DNA from: Hyphomicrobiales bacterium
Lineage (GTDB): Bacteria; Pseudomonadota; Alphaproteobacteria; Rhizobiales; JAJFHB01
Assembly: GCA_021775615.1 (NCBI GenBank)
Contig: JAJFHL010000147.1
Location: 1-48,232 of the forward strand
Length of the DNA stretch: 48,232 bases
Reading direction: 5' to 3'
Below are positions 34,901-43,472 of this stretch, piece after piece. Under the pieces are notes generated by a model. It searched no databases. It had not been told where the DNA came from and saw only the letters and a list, made by a program, of their open reading frames with translations. Position 1 is the stretch's first letter, and every line of letters starts with the position of its first letter. The translations under genes and the position numbers were made by a program.

Positions 34901-35493
34901 TCGCCAAAAAAGTCGAGCCGGAGGGGCGCGCCGGTTCCCGGTGCGTAGAGGTCTACAATACCGCCACGGATGGCGTAGTCGCCCGGATCGACGACGGTAC
35001 CGGTCCGGTTGAAGCCGTTCTGTGCGAAATAGGTCTTCAGATGGTCGATGTCGATCCGGTTGCCCGGGGCCGCATTGAGGGCACCGCGGGCTATGAACTC
35101 TGGACGGGGCACCCGTTGCAGGACGGCGTTCGCCGTCGCAAGGATGAGCCGCGGCCGTGATGCGGGTTCTGATTTCGTGAGTTGTGCCAGTGTGGCGATG
35201 CGCTCCGCCACGATGCCGGGGCGCGGAGAAACCCTGTCGTACGGCAGGCAATCCCACGCGGGCAGCCGCAGGACGTCTATGTCGGGTGCAAAGAACGCCA
35301 ATGCATCATATGTGGCTGCAAGTCGCGCATCGTCCCTGGTGATGAACAGAACCGGGCGGCTGGCCGGTGACTTGGAATGCCGCGCGCGCGTATAGTCGCC
35401 GGCGAACAACGCGTCGAGACCCTCAGGTACCCCGCCGATGGTTGTTCTGGCACCCGAGGCGATGATCTCCTCAAGCTGTTTCACTCGACCCAT
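31966..35493 (-). CDS. mfd: Transcription-repair coupling factor
   Basis: A complete 1175-residue Mfd, which releases stalled RNA polymerase and recruits UvrA. The N-terminal UvrB-homology module, the RNA-polymerase-interacting domain (VVHVDHGIGQFEGLQ), the RecG-like translocase motor with Walker A GDVGFGKT (about residue 650) and DEEQHFG box (about residue 750), and the C-terminal TRCF domain are all present. The ATG at 35493 is chosen, though the ribosome site is weak. It lies 19 nt downstream of sdhE on the same strand. Its TAG stop is inside the terminal CTAG of repeat copy 3. Confidence 0.96.
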   Translation of the reverse strand: MGRVKQLEEIIASGARTTIGGVPEGLDALFAGDYTRARHSKSPASRPVLFITRDDARLAATYDALAFFAPDIDVLRLPAWDCLPYDRVSPRPGIVAERIATLAQLTKSEPASRPRLILATANAVLQRVPRPEFIARGALNAAPGNRIDIDHLKTYFAQNGFNRTGTVVDPGDYAIRGGIVDLYAPGTGAPLRLDFFGDTLESIRTFDPQTQRTIGQLKRMDLLPASEVVLTPEAVTGFRTGYGALFGGVTGPDPLYEAVKSGHRYQGVEHWLPLFHDGLSTVFDYVKPDALIFDHLLEDAARSRFEQINEYYDARIAAREQDSLGAPIYNPIPPDALYLSEDEWTSASSNLPTVQLSHFEQPDVSGSHRTMSLGGRQGRSFAAERGETDRNLFEALQDHINATQRSGKRVVVACWSEGSRDRLKSVMADHSSDQAVLADTWHDALALPPTTASLVLLGLETGFETEDIAVICEQDVLGDRLVRRARRTKRAEDFLTEVSSLSQSDLVVHVDHGIGQFEGLQTITVNEAPHDCLLIVYQGGDRLFLPVENIELLSRYGSDDAGAQLDKLGGSGWQARKARLKQRIRDIAEQLIKTAAARTLKSGEVLAPTDGLYDEFCARFPFEETEDQIAAIDAVVDDLAAGRPMDRLVCGDVGFGKTEVALRSAFIAVMSGKQVALVVPTTLLARQHYQTFKERFAGLPVRVEQASRLVPKADLDKTKSGLTSGDVDIVIGTHALLGKSIAFRDLGLLIVDEEQHFGVAHKERLKELRANVHVLTLTATPIPRTLQLALTGVRELSLITTPPVDRLAVRTFISPFDPVIIREALLRELYRGGQSFYVCPRIADLPETEEFLRDHVPEVSFAVAHGQMPTGQLEDVMTAFYEGSYNVLLSTTIIESGLDIPTANTLIVHRADKFGLAQLYQLRGRVGRSKSRAYALFTVPANRPLTETADKRLRVLQSLDSLGAGFTLASHDLDIRGAGNLLGEEQSGHIKEVGFELYQDMLEEAVASLRAGDDDDTQEDKWSPQINLGTSVLIPETYVTDLELRLGLYRRLADLEGQESVQAFGAELVDRFGSLPEEVEHLLEVVAIKILCRQAGISNVDAGPKGVVLKFRNGQFANPGGLIGYINEQGTLAKLRPDHTMVLKRDWPTPENRLKGAHVILKQLARVATEDQAVA

Positions 35494-35512
35494 CCCATTG
35501 CAACGCCTGTCA

Positions 35513-35821
35513 TCACCCGGATTGTGAATAATCCGCCGGGATGAGGCGTATCTGCCTGATCCGCGCGAAAAGAGCGTTGTCCTGCTCCGCCGGCACGTCC
35601 TCGGTGCCCATGATCCAGGCGTACATCTGAGGATCGGGTACTTCCAGGATGCGCTCGAATTGGTCCAGTTCTTCCGACGTCAACTCGCTCAGATGAGCAT
35701 CCGCAAACCGGCCGATGATGAGGTCGAGTTCCTTCATGCCGCGATGGTTCGCCCGAAATGCAAGTTTTCTGAGACGTTCGTTCATAATTGAGATGGTGGC
35801 CCGTTCCAGCGGTGAAGCCAT
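35513..35821 (-). CDS. sdhE: SdhE, succinate dehydrogenase flavinylation factor
   Basis: A 102-residue protein of the SdhE/Sdh5 family, which helps attach FAD to SdhA. The conserved RGMKELD (the RGxxE motif) is present near residue 27, followed by LDQFERILEVPDPQMYAWI, typical of the family. It is cytoplasmic. The sdhE-mfd gene order is known in alphaproteobacteria. A start at MNERLRKL (residue 13) is possible too. Confidence 0.93.
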   Translation of the reverse strand: MASPLERATISIMNERLRKLAFRANHRGMKELDLIIGRFADAHLSELTSEELDQFERILEVPDPQMYAWIMGTEDVPAEQDNALFARIRQIRLIPADYSQSG

Positions 35822-35901
35822 GCGCTTGGCCTCGCCTTGTGCAGTGGTTTATAGACATGGCTCTGAAAGACTCAATAGCCGAACACGGCGCGAGAGGCAC
35901 A

Positions 35902-36480
35902 ATGGAGAAAATCGCGGTCATCGGATGGGGTTCCCTGTTGTGGGATCTTGACGATCTGACGCCTCACGTGACCGGAAACTGGAGTGTCGCGGAGGGCCCA
36001 AGGCTGCCGTTCGAGTTTGTCCGAGTGTCGCCCAAAAGAAAGCAGGCGCTGGTTGTCGTTATCGACGAAGGTCATGGAGTTGCCTGTGCGACAAGCCACA
36101 TCGCAAGTGCCCGCGACGGTCTGATGCCCGCTGTCGAAGATCTGGCAAGGCGCGAACGTACGACGGCTGAACATATCGGTTATGTGGACCGTGACGGGGC
36201 CCGCGCCCAAAGCCGGCATGCATTTGCCCTTAAGACGGTGCAGACCTGGTTGCGGGACAGTTACTATGATGCTGCTGTGTGGACGGACCTGGCCGGAAAC
36301 TATCAGGACATACTGGGAGAGCCTTTTTCGATCGGCGGTGCAATCGGATACCTGAGGACCTTGACCGGAGACTCCCTGATCGAAGCCCGGCGCTACATCG
36401 AATCGGCGCCGGCAAACGTTGAAACGCCGCTTCGTGCCGCTTTGCGCCATGAAGGCTGGTGGCAGGCTATCGACTACTGA
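35902..36480 (+). CDS. Hypothetical protein, gamma-glutamylcyclotransferase-like
   Basis: A 192-residue protein beginning MEKIAVIGWGSLLWD, which resembles the YGSL(L/M)W substrate loop of gamma-glutamylcyclotransferase-fold proteins; the LPFEFVRVSPKRKQALVVVID region also fits the fold. Tyr is replaced by Trp in the loop. I cannot assign a substrate, and it may be a non-enzymatic relative. The ATG at 35902 has GAGAGG 5 nt upstream; the start lies 80 nt from the divergent sdhE. recG begins 18 nt downstream and is probably in the same transcript. Confidence 0.55.
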   Translation: MEKIAVIGWGSLLWDLDDLTPHVTGNWSVAEGPRLPFEFVRVSPKRKQALVVVIDEGHGVACATSHIASARDGLMPAVEDLARRERTTAEHIGYVDRDGARAQSRHAFALKTVQTWLRDSYYDAAVWTDLAGNYQDILGEPFSIGGAIGYLRTLTGDSLIEARRYIESAPANVETPLRAALRHEGWWQAIDY

Positions 36481-36498
36481 CGCGCCATTGGATTGAGC

Positions 36499-38619
36499 AT
36501 GCGGCCATCGATATTGAACTCTCTTTTTGCGGACGTGAAGAGCCTGCAGGGCGTGGGGCCAAAGATCTCTCAGAATATGGGCCGCCTGTTCAACCGGCAG
36601 GTGGACGATACGCCGTCGGCGAATGCCTATGTATGCGATCTTCTCTGGCATTTTCCCTTTAGCGTGATCGATCGGAGTTTGCGCCCCAAGGTCGCCGACG
36701 CGCCGGAAGGTGTGGTCGTGACCCTGACGCTTACGGTCGGACAGCACCAGCCCTCTCCCGCGCATAACCGGCGGGTGCCGTACCGTGTCAAATGTTTCGA
36801 TGACAGCGGTGATCTTACGCTGGTGTTCTTTCATGCCCATCGTGAATACCTGACCGAGCGTCTGCCTGTCGGTGAGACCCGGCTGGTCAGCGGCAAGGTG
36901 GAGTATTACGACGGCCAGGCTCAAATGACCCATCCCGACTACATTCTGACGGAGGATGAGTTCGCGGAGTTTCCGGCCATCGAGCCGGTCTACCCGTCAA
37001 CCGCGGGCCTGGCAGCCAAGACATTGCGTAATGCCATTGGCCAGGCGGTCGCGCTGTGTCCGGAACTGCCCGAGTGGCAGGATGGCGCCTGGCTGGACAA
37101 GAACCGGTGGATGGAATTCGGTTCTGCCCTGAAGGCTGTTCACAGCCCGGAATCGTCGGCGGATCTGGAACCCGTGTCCCCTGCCCGCAGCAGGCTCGCC
37201 TATGATGAGCTTCTGGCCAATCAACTGGCGCTTGCCATCATGCGCCGCAACTTGAAGAAATCCTCAGGGCGGAGTTTGGCCGGTTCGGGAACGTTGCGTG
37301 AGCTGATCATCAATGCGCTTCCGTTCAGCCTGACGGGCTCTCAGACCCAAGCACTCAAGGAAATCCTGGCCGATATGGCGGCGCCAGAACGCATGTTGCG
37401 GCTTCTGCAGGGCGATGTCGGCTCGGGCAAGACGGTCGTCGCCCTGATTGCCATGGCGGCCGCTGTCGAAACGGGCGCCCAGGCGGCGCTCATGGCGCCG
37501 ACAGAAATTCTGGCGCGTCAGCACCTGGCGACAATTGAACCGCTTTGCGAAAAGGCCGGCGTCACGGTGGCCCTGCTCACGGGACGTGAGAAGGGAGCGA
37601 CCCGCGCGGACCTGCTGGAACGGCTTGCGGCGGGCGACATCAGCATTCTTATCGGCACGCATGCACTCTTTCAGAGCGATGTCGCGTTCCATGACCTTGG
37701 CGTTGCGGTTATCGACGAGCAGCACCGGTTCGGTGTGCATCAGCGCCTCGCCTTGCAGGCGAAAGCACCCAAGGGTGCAGATGTTCTGGTGATGACCGCG
37801 ACACCGATACCGCGCACGCTGGCGCTGACCCTTTATGGCGATATGGAATCGTCGAAGCTGACGGACAAACCGGCGGGGCGCACGCCGGTGGACACCCGGG
37901 TGCTTCCGATGGAGCGGCTTGGCGATGTGGAAGGGCGGCTGGCAAGCGCGATTGACACCGGCGCGCGGTGTTACTGGGTCTGCCCTCTGGTGAGCGAATC
38001 CGGGGTGTCGGAGCTTTCAGATGCCGAACGTCGCTTCGAACTTCTGAATGCGCGGTTCCCCGGCCGTGCCGGCCTGGTCCATGGCCGCCTCAAGGCGGCG
38101 GAAAAAGATGAAGTCATGCGGCGCTTCCAGGTCGGCGAAATCGACATTCTGGTGGCGACCACGGTGATCGAAGTCGGTGTCGATGTTCCCGAGGCGACGA
38201 TCATGGTCATCGAACATGCCGAGCGGTTTGGTCTGTCACAATTGCATCAGATGCGCGGGCGGGTCGGGCGCGGCACGGCTCATTCGGTCTGCCTGCTGCT
38301 CTATCAGTCACCGCTTGGCGATGTCGCAAAGGCGCGGCTGGAGATCATGCGCAGCACCGAAGACGGCTTCGTCATCGCAGAGGAAGATCTCAGGCTTCGC
38401 GGTGCGGGGGAACTGCTCGGAACCCGGCAGAGCGGCACACCCGGGTTCCGCGTGGCGGATCTTGCGGCGCATGGCGATCTGCTCGCGGCAGCCCGTGATG
38501 ACGCAGCACTGACCATGAACAAGAACCCGAACCTGGAGGGCGAACGGGGCGCGGCCTTGCGTGTGTTGCTCTATCTCTTCGAAAGGAACGAAGCGGTTCG
38601 GCTTTTGGCCGCCGGGTGA
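36499..38619 (+). CDS. recG: ATP-dependent DNA helicase RecG
   Basis: A complete 706-residue RecG, which rewinds and regresses stalled forks and branch-migrates Holliday junctions. The N-terminal wedge/OB domain covers about residues 1-220. The motor has Walker A GDVGSGKT (about residue 305), DEQHRFG (about residue 406) and TATPIPRT, and the C-terminal half has GRVGRG and GTRQSG. ATG 36499 is preferred over TTG 36493. It ends 10 nt before the convergent DUF502 gene, leaving no room for a separate terminator. Confidence 0.96.
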   Translation: MRPSILNSLFADVKSLQGVGPKISQNMGRLFNRQVDDTPSANAYVCDLLWHFPFSVIDRSLRPKVADAPEGVVVTLTLTVGQHQPSPAHNRRVPYRVKCFDDSGDLTLVFFHAHREYLTERLPVGETRLVSGKVEYYDGQAQMTHPDYILTEDEFAEFPAIEPVYPSTAGLAAKTLRNAIGQAVALCPELPEWQDGAWLDKNRWMEFGSALKAVHSPESSADLEPVSPARSRLAYDELLANQLALAIMRRNLKKSSGRSLAGSGTLRELIINALPFSLTGSQTQALKEILADMAAPERMLRLLQGDVGSGKTVVALIAMAAAVETGAQAALMAPTEILARQHLATIEPLCEKAGVTVALLTGREKGATRADLLERLAAGDISILIGTHALFQSDVAFHDLGVAVIDEQHRFGVHQRLALQAKAPKGADVLVMTATPIPRTLALTLYGDMESSKLTDKPAGRTPVDTRVLPMERLGDVEGRLASAIDTGARCYWVCPLVSESGVSELSDAERRFELLNARFPGRAGLVHGRLKAAEKDEVMRRFQVGEIDILVATTVIEVGVDVPEATIMVIEHAERFGLSQLHQMRGRVGRGTAHSVCLLLYQSPLGDVAKARLEIMRSTEDGFVIAEEDLRLRGAGELLGTRQSGTPGFRVADLAAHGDLLAAARDDAALTMNKNPNLEGERGAALRVLLYLFERNEAVRLLAAG

Positions 38620-38629
38620 TGCAATCCGG

Positions 38630-39445
38630 TCAATTTACTTTTTCGGGTTTCTTCTGGTTGGGCGATGTTCGTGTGCCGGCCGGCCGGGCCTTCTTTGCAA
38701 TCTGTGTGGCGGCTTCAGGAGCGAGAGTCGGCACGTCCGCCTCCTCGGCATCCTTTGGCGAAACCAATCCGGCGGATATGACGAGTTTGGCGCCTTCTTC
38801 GACCGACATGTCCAGAAGCAAGACGTCGCGTTTCGGCACGAACAGGAGATAGCCCGACGTGGGATTGGGCGTCGTCGGCAAAAACACGCTCAGCATTTCC
38901 GGAATGCCGGACTTCTCCGGGATTTCGCCGGTCGTCTCCGTGGAGACAAAGACGATGGCGAAAAGGCCCTTGCGCGGATACTCGATCAAACCGACATCCT
39001 GGAATGACGAGTTGCTCTGCGACAGGGCGGTTTCGAATATCTGTTTAAGGGCGCGGTAGACATTGCGGACGACCGGCATGCGGTTGAACATCTGTTCGCC
39101 ATAGGCAACGATGGTCCTGCCGAACAGGTTTGCCGTCAGGGCTCCCAGAAATGTCAGGGCGATGAGTGCGAAGACCAGACCCACCCCGGGCACCGAAAAC
39201 GGGAGATAGGTGTCCGGATTGTAAAGGGCCGGCACAAGGGGTTTCAACCAAACGTCGAAGAAGCTGACGAACCACCAGGTCAGGTAAATCGTAATGCTGA
39301 TCGGGGCGGCGACGACGAGCCCGGTCAGGAAGTAGGCCCGCAGCCGCGCGAATACTCCCATCTTCACCGGTTTCGCATCGCCTTGAATTATCGAAGCGAG
39401 CTTCCGGTCGGACTGATTCTGTTTGTTCGGTTTTTTCTTGTTCAT
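38630..39445 (-). CDS. DUF502 membrane protein
   Basis: A 271-residue inner-membrane protein of the DUF502 family, function unknown. Two membrane segments are visible (LTGLVVAAPISITIYLTWWF, about residues 40-60, and VPGVGLVFALIALTFLGAL, about residues 85-105). Between the second segment and the soluble domain lie the family hallmarks (NRMPVVRNVYRALKQIFET, then PNPTSGYLLFVP). The N-terminus is very basic and the C-terminus is Pro/Lys-rich. The ribosome site is poor. Convergent with recG. Confidence 0.88.
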   Translation of the reverse strand: MNKKKPNKQNQSDRKLASIIQGDAKPVKMGVFARLRAYFLTGLVVAAPISITIYLTWWFVSFFDVWLKPLVPALYNPDTYLPFSVPGVGLVFALIALTFLGALTANLFGRTIVAYGEQMFNRMPVVRNVYRALKQIFETALSQSNSSFQDVGLIEYPRKGLFAIVFVSTETTGEIPEKSGIPEMLSVFLPTTPNPTSGYLLFVPKRDVLLLDMSVEEGAKLVISAGLVSPKDAEEADVPTLAPEAATQIAKKARPAGTRTSPNQKKPEKVN

Positions 39446-39641
39446 AGTTTTTTACAGGCGCTGCGCAGGGGTCAAGTATGCATGCACCGGCATGCGCTGC
39501 TCGCGGCCTTGCGCCATTACAGCCATTCTTGCGCTATATTACGACATCTGGCAATTGGCAAGGCGCAGACATAAATTGATACGGCTTGGCCGCCGGTTCA
39601 AGGGGGTTTCCAATCCAAAGTTACCGAGTGCTGGAGATGAT

Positions 39642-40028
39642 GTGTCAAAACTGCCGAAGTTCGTACTGATCGGGATCGGCTGGATTGCGGTTGGCCTGGG
39701 ATTCGTCGGGGTGTTCCTGCCGCTGTTACCCACAACACCGTTCATCCTCGTGGCGGCGTGGGCATTTGCACATTCATCGCCGAGGTTTCGCAGCTGGCTT
39801 CTGAATCACAGGATCTTCGGCCGCATGATTCGGGACTGGCAGGAGAATGGCTCCATTCCCCTGCACGCCAAGCTCATCGCGGTGAGCATGATCGGAGCCA
39901 GCCTGCTCTGGCTGATTGTGTGGTCCGGGCTGTCCGTCGTGTTGCTGGGGGTTGCAGTTGTGTGCCTGGTGGGGGCCGCCAGTTTTATTCTGTCCCGTCC
40001 GACGGCAAAAAAAGACCCCGCATCGTGA
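39642..40028 (+). CDS. YbaN-family (DUF454) membrane protein
   Basis: A 128-residue protein of the DUF454/YbaN family, function unknown. It has a membrane segment at the start (VLIGIGWIAVGLGFVGVFLPLLPTTP is split by the family signature GxxLPxLPTTPF), a conserved RMIRDW helix, and a hydrophobic pair at the C-terminus. The GTG at 39642 with GGAG 5 nt upstream is chosen because the family alignment begins there; the open frame extends to 39423 through sequence of poor coding quality. Its last codons lie in the terminator of the convergent gene. Confidence 0.85.
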   Translation: MSKLPKFVLIGIGWIAVGLGFVGVFLPLLPTTPFILVAAWAFAHSSPRFRSWLLNHRIFGRMIRDWQENGSIPLHAKLIAVSMIGASLLWLIVWSGLSVVLLGVAVVCLVGAASFILSRPTAKKDPAS

Positions 40029-40035
40029 TGCGGGG
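40007..40035 (-). terminator. Intrinsic terminator of the TPR-SPOR gene, inside ybaN
   Basis: A stem of CCCCGCATC/GATGCGGGG (40016-40035) is followed on the minus strand by seven T residues (A-run at 40007-40013). It lies 21 nt after the TPR-SPOR stop and overlaps the last codons and the stop of the convergent YbaN gene. Confidence 0.85.
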
Positions 40036-40056
40036 CCGTTTGGGCGCCATGTGGCG

Positions 40057-41523
40057 TTACTTGTTCGCCGCGGTGACGTAGCAGGATATTCGCCGCCGCT
40101 TAAGCTGTGAGCACAGCTGGGAACCCGCGGCGCGATCGCCAAATCCGCCGGCGCGCACACGATAGATCGTTCCCTTACCCGAGATCTGTACCTTGATGAT
40201 GTAAGGGGTGAGATTGCCGAGAATATCGGAATGTTTCTCCGACATGCTGTTCCACAGGCCGCGGGCCCGCGCCGGATCGGTCTGCGCGGACAGCTGAATG
40301 AGATATCCTTCGGGCATCGCCTCGGCGTCGGGAGCCTGATCGGGCTCGGCCGGTGTCAGCGCGGCAACGTCCGTCGTTTGCGGCTCGGTCTGTTCCGCAT
40401 TGACTGGTGATTGCGGTACCGGGGCAACATCCGGTTGGGTGTTCTGCTCGGCGCCGGGACCGGGAACAAAAATGACCGTCCTGCCGGGCAGAATCTGATT
40501 TCGCAGGCTCGGATCTTCCGCATCTTTTGCGGTCACGACATTATCAGTGACCTGGTCGGCGGGTGCCGATGTCGGGCTTGCGACAACATCCTGCTGGTTC
40601 AGCGGTGTGATGGACGCGCTGGCGATGATCGACTCGGCGGTTTCATTGTCTGTGATCAACAGCTCGCCGGGGTTCTTCTCAGGCAGGGCCGCCGGGTCAA
40701 TGACTTCCCTGGGTGCCGGGGCCCAGGGCAGATTGTTCTTTACGACCACCGTGGTCGACTGGTCATCGACAGTGCCGGTGATGATGCGGTCGGTCTGGGT
40801 TTCAGCCACAAGCGTTCCCTTGGTTTCGGGCGCTTCAGGCTGTTCCTGTTTCTTCTGGTTCGGCACTTTGGTGATTCGCGCCAGCAAGCGTCGGGCCGGC
40901 TTGTAGGCCGGTTGGATGTGAAGGGCTTTTGTCAGGGCGTCCTTCGCGGCTGCAAGATTGCGTATGGCAGCGTGCGACAGCGCCTTTCCGTAAAGCGGAA
41001 TGTGGAGGTGCGGGTGCTTGTGTCTCACGGCCGCGTCGTAGTCCTGTATCGCGGTGGTGTAGTAACCCAGTTCCCGCAGCACGTTTGCACGGCTGTTATA
41101 GGCTTGCGCAAAATTCGGATTGAGCAGAAGCGCATTGGTGAAATCTTCAAGCGCCAGCGTTGTGCGGTAGAGCTTTCTGTTGGCAAGCCCGCGGTTGTAC
41201 AGCGCAACGGCTCTTGTTTTCGGCTCCAGCTTTCTTTCCTGAAGTGCCCGCTCGTAGTCGGTGATCGCCTGTACGAACTGGCTCAGCTGCTGATGCGCGA
41301 GCCCCCTGTTCAAAAGGGTGAGCGCCGTGGTCTTGGCATCAAGCGTTTTTGCCGACAACGCTTTGGTGAATTGGTCTACAGCCGACTGATACGCGCCGGC
41401 CTGAAGCGCCGCCGATCCTGACTGGATCGCGGACTTGGTCGGTGATTTGGCGGCTTCGGAGGATATGGCGCCCAGCGTCATCGCCTGAGCGAAGATCGCT
41501 ATGGCAAGTGTTAAATTCCGCAC
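40057..41523 (-). CDS. Secreted TPR-SPOR protein
   Basis: A 488-residue envelope protein. A signal peptide (LAIAIFAQAMTLGAISSEAA) ends near residue 24. Residues about 30-215 hold five or so tetratricopeptide repeats (e.g. ALYNRGLANRKLYRTTLALEDF). A long acidic, proline/threonine-rich and probably disordered linker follows (about 220-400), and residues about 405-487 form a SPOR-like domain (GYLIQLSAQTDPARARGLW ... YRVRAGGFGDRAAGSQLC). SPOR domains bind denuded peptidoglycan at the division site; TPRs suggest a protein partner. Divergent from nothing nearby; glmS lies upstream on the same strand. Confidence 0.85.
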   Translation of the reverse strand: MRNLTLAIAIFAQAMTLGAISSEAAKSPTKSAIQSGSAALQAGAYQSAVDQFTKALSAKTLDAKTTALTLLNRGLAHQQLSQFVQAITDYERALQERKLEPKTRAVALYNRGLANRKLYRTTLALEDFTNALLLNPNFAQAYNSRANVLRELGYYTTAIQDYDAAVRHKHPHLHIPLYGKALSHAAIRNLAAAKDALTKALHIQPAYKPARRLLARITKVPNQKKQEQPEAPETKGTLVAETQTDRIITGTVDDQSTTVVVKNNLPWAPAPREVIDPAALPEKNPGELLITDNETAESIIASASITPLNQQDVVASPTSAPADQVTDNVVTAKDAEDPSLRNQILPGRTVIFVPGPGAEQNTQPDVAPVPQSPVNAEQTEPQTTDVAALTPAEPDQAPDAEAMPEGYLIQLSAQTDPARARGLWNSMSEKHSDILGNLTPYIIKVQISGKGTIYRVRAGGFGDRAAGSQLCSQLKRRRISCYVTAANK

Positions 41524-41644
41524 TGCTTTTACTCTACCCAGTTACACGCTCGTAGAGTGTTGCACCGGTGAGTTAATGAAGCTTGAATCCGCAGTTTACC
41601 AATAATCAACTATAATCACTCCCGCCAAATATGGGGTGTCGTCC

Positions 41645-43468
41645 CTATTCGACGGTGACGGATTTAGCGAGATTTCGTGGCTGATCTATGTCCGTGCCCA
41701 TGAACACCGCTGCGTGGTAGGCAAGCAGCTGGACCGGCACAGCATAGAGCATCGGGTTGATGAATGAATTGGCCCGGGGCACACGGAACTGTTCGAAGGT
41801 TTCGGCGCCGTTGCCATTGCCGTTGATCTCGTCTGTCAGCAGGACAATCTTGCCGCCGCGCGCTGCGACTTCCTCCATATTGGAGACTGTCTTCTCATAG
41901 AGCGTGTCGTGCGGCGCAATGACAATGACCGGAACGTCTTCGTCTATGAGCGCGATCGGTCCGTGTTTGAGCTCGCCGGCGGCATAGCCCTCGGCATGGA
42001 TATAGGAAATTTCTTTCAGTTTGAGCGCTCCTTCCAGAGCGATCGGGTAATTGATGCCGCGACCGAGATAGAGCACGTCGCGGGCGCTGGTCAACTTCTT
42101 GGCGATGCGTTCGAGCTCGCTTTCGTTGCGCAGAATGTCCGCGATGTGGCGCGGCACGCCGACCAATGCGGATACGAGTTCGCGTTCCTGCTCGGGCGTG
42201 ATGGTGTTTCGCTGGCGCGCCGCGGCAAGGGCCATGCAGGCGAGGACGGTGAGCTGGCAGGTGAACGCCTTGGTTGAGGCAACTCCGATTTCGGGGCCCG
42301 CGTAAGTCGGCAGGATCGCATCGCACTCGCGGGCAATGGAGCTGTCCTGGACATTGACGATACCAACCGTGTGCTGTCCCTGGCCGGCGCAATAGCGCAG
42401 GGCGGCAAGTGTGTCCGCGGTTTCACCCGACTGCGAAATCACGACCGACAGCCCGCCATCCGGCAAAGGAGCCTCGCGATAGCGGAACTCCGATGCGATG
42501 TCCACTTCCACCGGCAGCCTGGCGATCTGCTCGAACCAGTATTTTGCGGCAAGTCCGGCGTAAGACGCGGTGCCGCATGCGGTGATGGTCACCCGCGTCA
42601 GGTCGGCAAAGCTGAACGGCAGCTCGGGCAGCTTTACCCGTTGCTCCGCCATGTCGATGTATTCGCCCAACGTGTGGCCGATCACCTCCGGCTGCTCGGC
42701 GATCTCCTTGGCCATGAAATGGCGATGGTTGCCTTTGTCCGCGAGATAGGCGCTGGCCTGGGTGAACCGTATCGGGCGCTCAACGGCAGCGCCGGTCTCA
42801 TCGTGGATCTGTGCCGAATTGCGGGTTAGCACCACCCAGTCGCCTTCATCGAGAAAGGTCACCTTGTTGGTGAAGGGGGCAAGGGCGACGGCATCGGAGC
42901 CGAGGAACATCTCGCCATCGCCATACCCGATGGCGAGCGGGCTGCCGCGTCGCGCGCCGATCATCAGGTCCTGCTGGCCGGAAAAGATTATGCCAAGCGC
43001 AAAGGCACCGTCGAGGCGCTGCAGTGTGGCGAAAACGGCATCCTTCGGAGCCTTGCCCTCTTTCATTTCGCGGCTGATCAGTTGAACCACGACTTCGGTA
43101 TCGGTCTGCGTTTCAAAGCGATAACCGTCTGTCTCCAGTTCCTCGCGCAGGTCACGGAAGTTTTCGATGATGCCGTTATGCACAACCGCGACACCGCCGG
43201 CCGAATGAGGATGGGCGTTGGTCTCGGTGGGGGCGCCATGGGTTGCCCAACGGGTGTGGCCGATGCCGGTGGTACCCGACAGGGGGCCGTTGCCGAGAAC
43301 GCCCTGCAGGTTGTTCAGCTTGCCGGGCGCGCGGCGGCGGACCAGTTCGCCGTCTTCGAGAGTTGCGACGCCGGCGGAGTCATAGCCGCGGTACTCGAGC
43401 CGGCGCAAGGCGTCGAGCATCAGCGGTGCGACCGGCTGCGATCCCAAAATACCAACGATACCGCACAT
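41645..43468 (-). CDS. glmS: Glucosamine-6-phosphate synthase
   Basis: A complete 607-residue glutamine:fructose-6-phosphate aminotransferase. The N-terminal glutaminase begins MCGIVGILG, with Cys2 as nucleophile once Met is removed, and GHTRWATHG is present. Two SIS sugar isomerase domains follow (VVISQSGETADTLAAL; VLYLGRGINYPIALEGALKLKE), ending in NLAKSVTVE, the conserved C-tail. AGGAGG lies 8 nt before the ATG, within the end of glmU; the longer frame to 43558 is inside glmU. The gap to glmU is 4 nt, so the two are coupled for UDP-GlcNAc synthesis. Confidence 0.97.
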   Translation of the reverse strand: MCGIVGILGSQPVAPLMLDALRRLEYRGYDSAGVATLEDGELVRRRAPGKLNNLQGVLGNGPLSGTTGIGHTRWATHGAPTETNAHPHSAGGVAVVHNGIIENFRDLREELETDGYRFETQTDTEVVVQLISREMKEGKAPKDAVFATLQRLDGAFALGIIFSGQQDLMIGARRGSPLAIGYGDGEMFLGSDAVALAPFTNKVTFLDEGDWVVLTRNSAQIHDETGAAVERPIRFTQASAYLADKGNHRHFMAKEIAEQPEVIGHTLGEYIDMAEQRVKLPELPFSFADLTRVTITACGTASYAGLAAKYWFEQIARLPVEVDIASEFRYREAPLPDGGLSVVISQSGETADTLAALRYCAGQGQHTVGIVNVQDSSIARECDAILPTYAGPEIGVASTKAFTCQLTVLACMALAAARQRNTITPEQERELVSALVGVPRHIADILRNESELERIAKKLTSARDVLYLGRGINYPIALEGALKLKEISYIHAEGYAAGELKHGPIALIDEDVPVIVIAPHDTLYEKTVSNMEEVAARGGKIVLLTDEINGNGNGAETFEQFRVPRANSFINPMLYAVPVQLLAYHAAVFMGTDIDQPRNLAKSVTVE

Positions 43469-43472
43469 CTGT

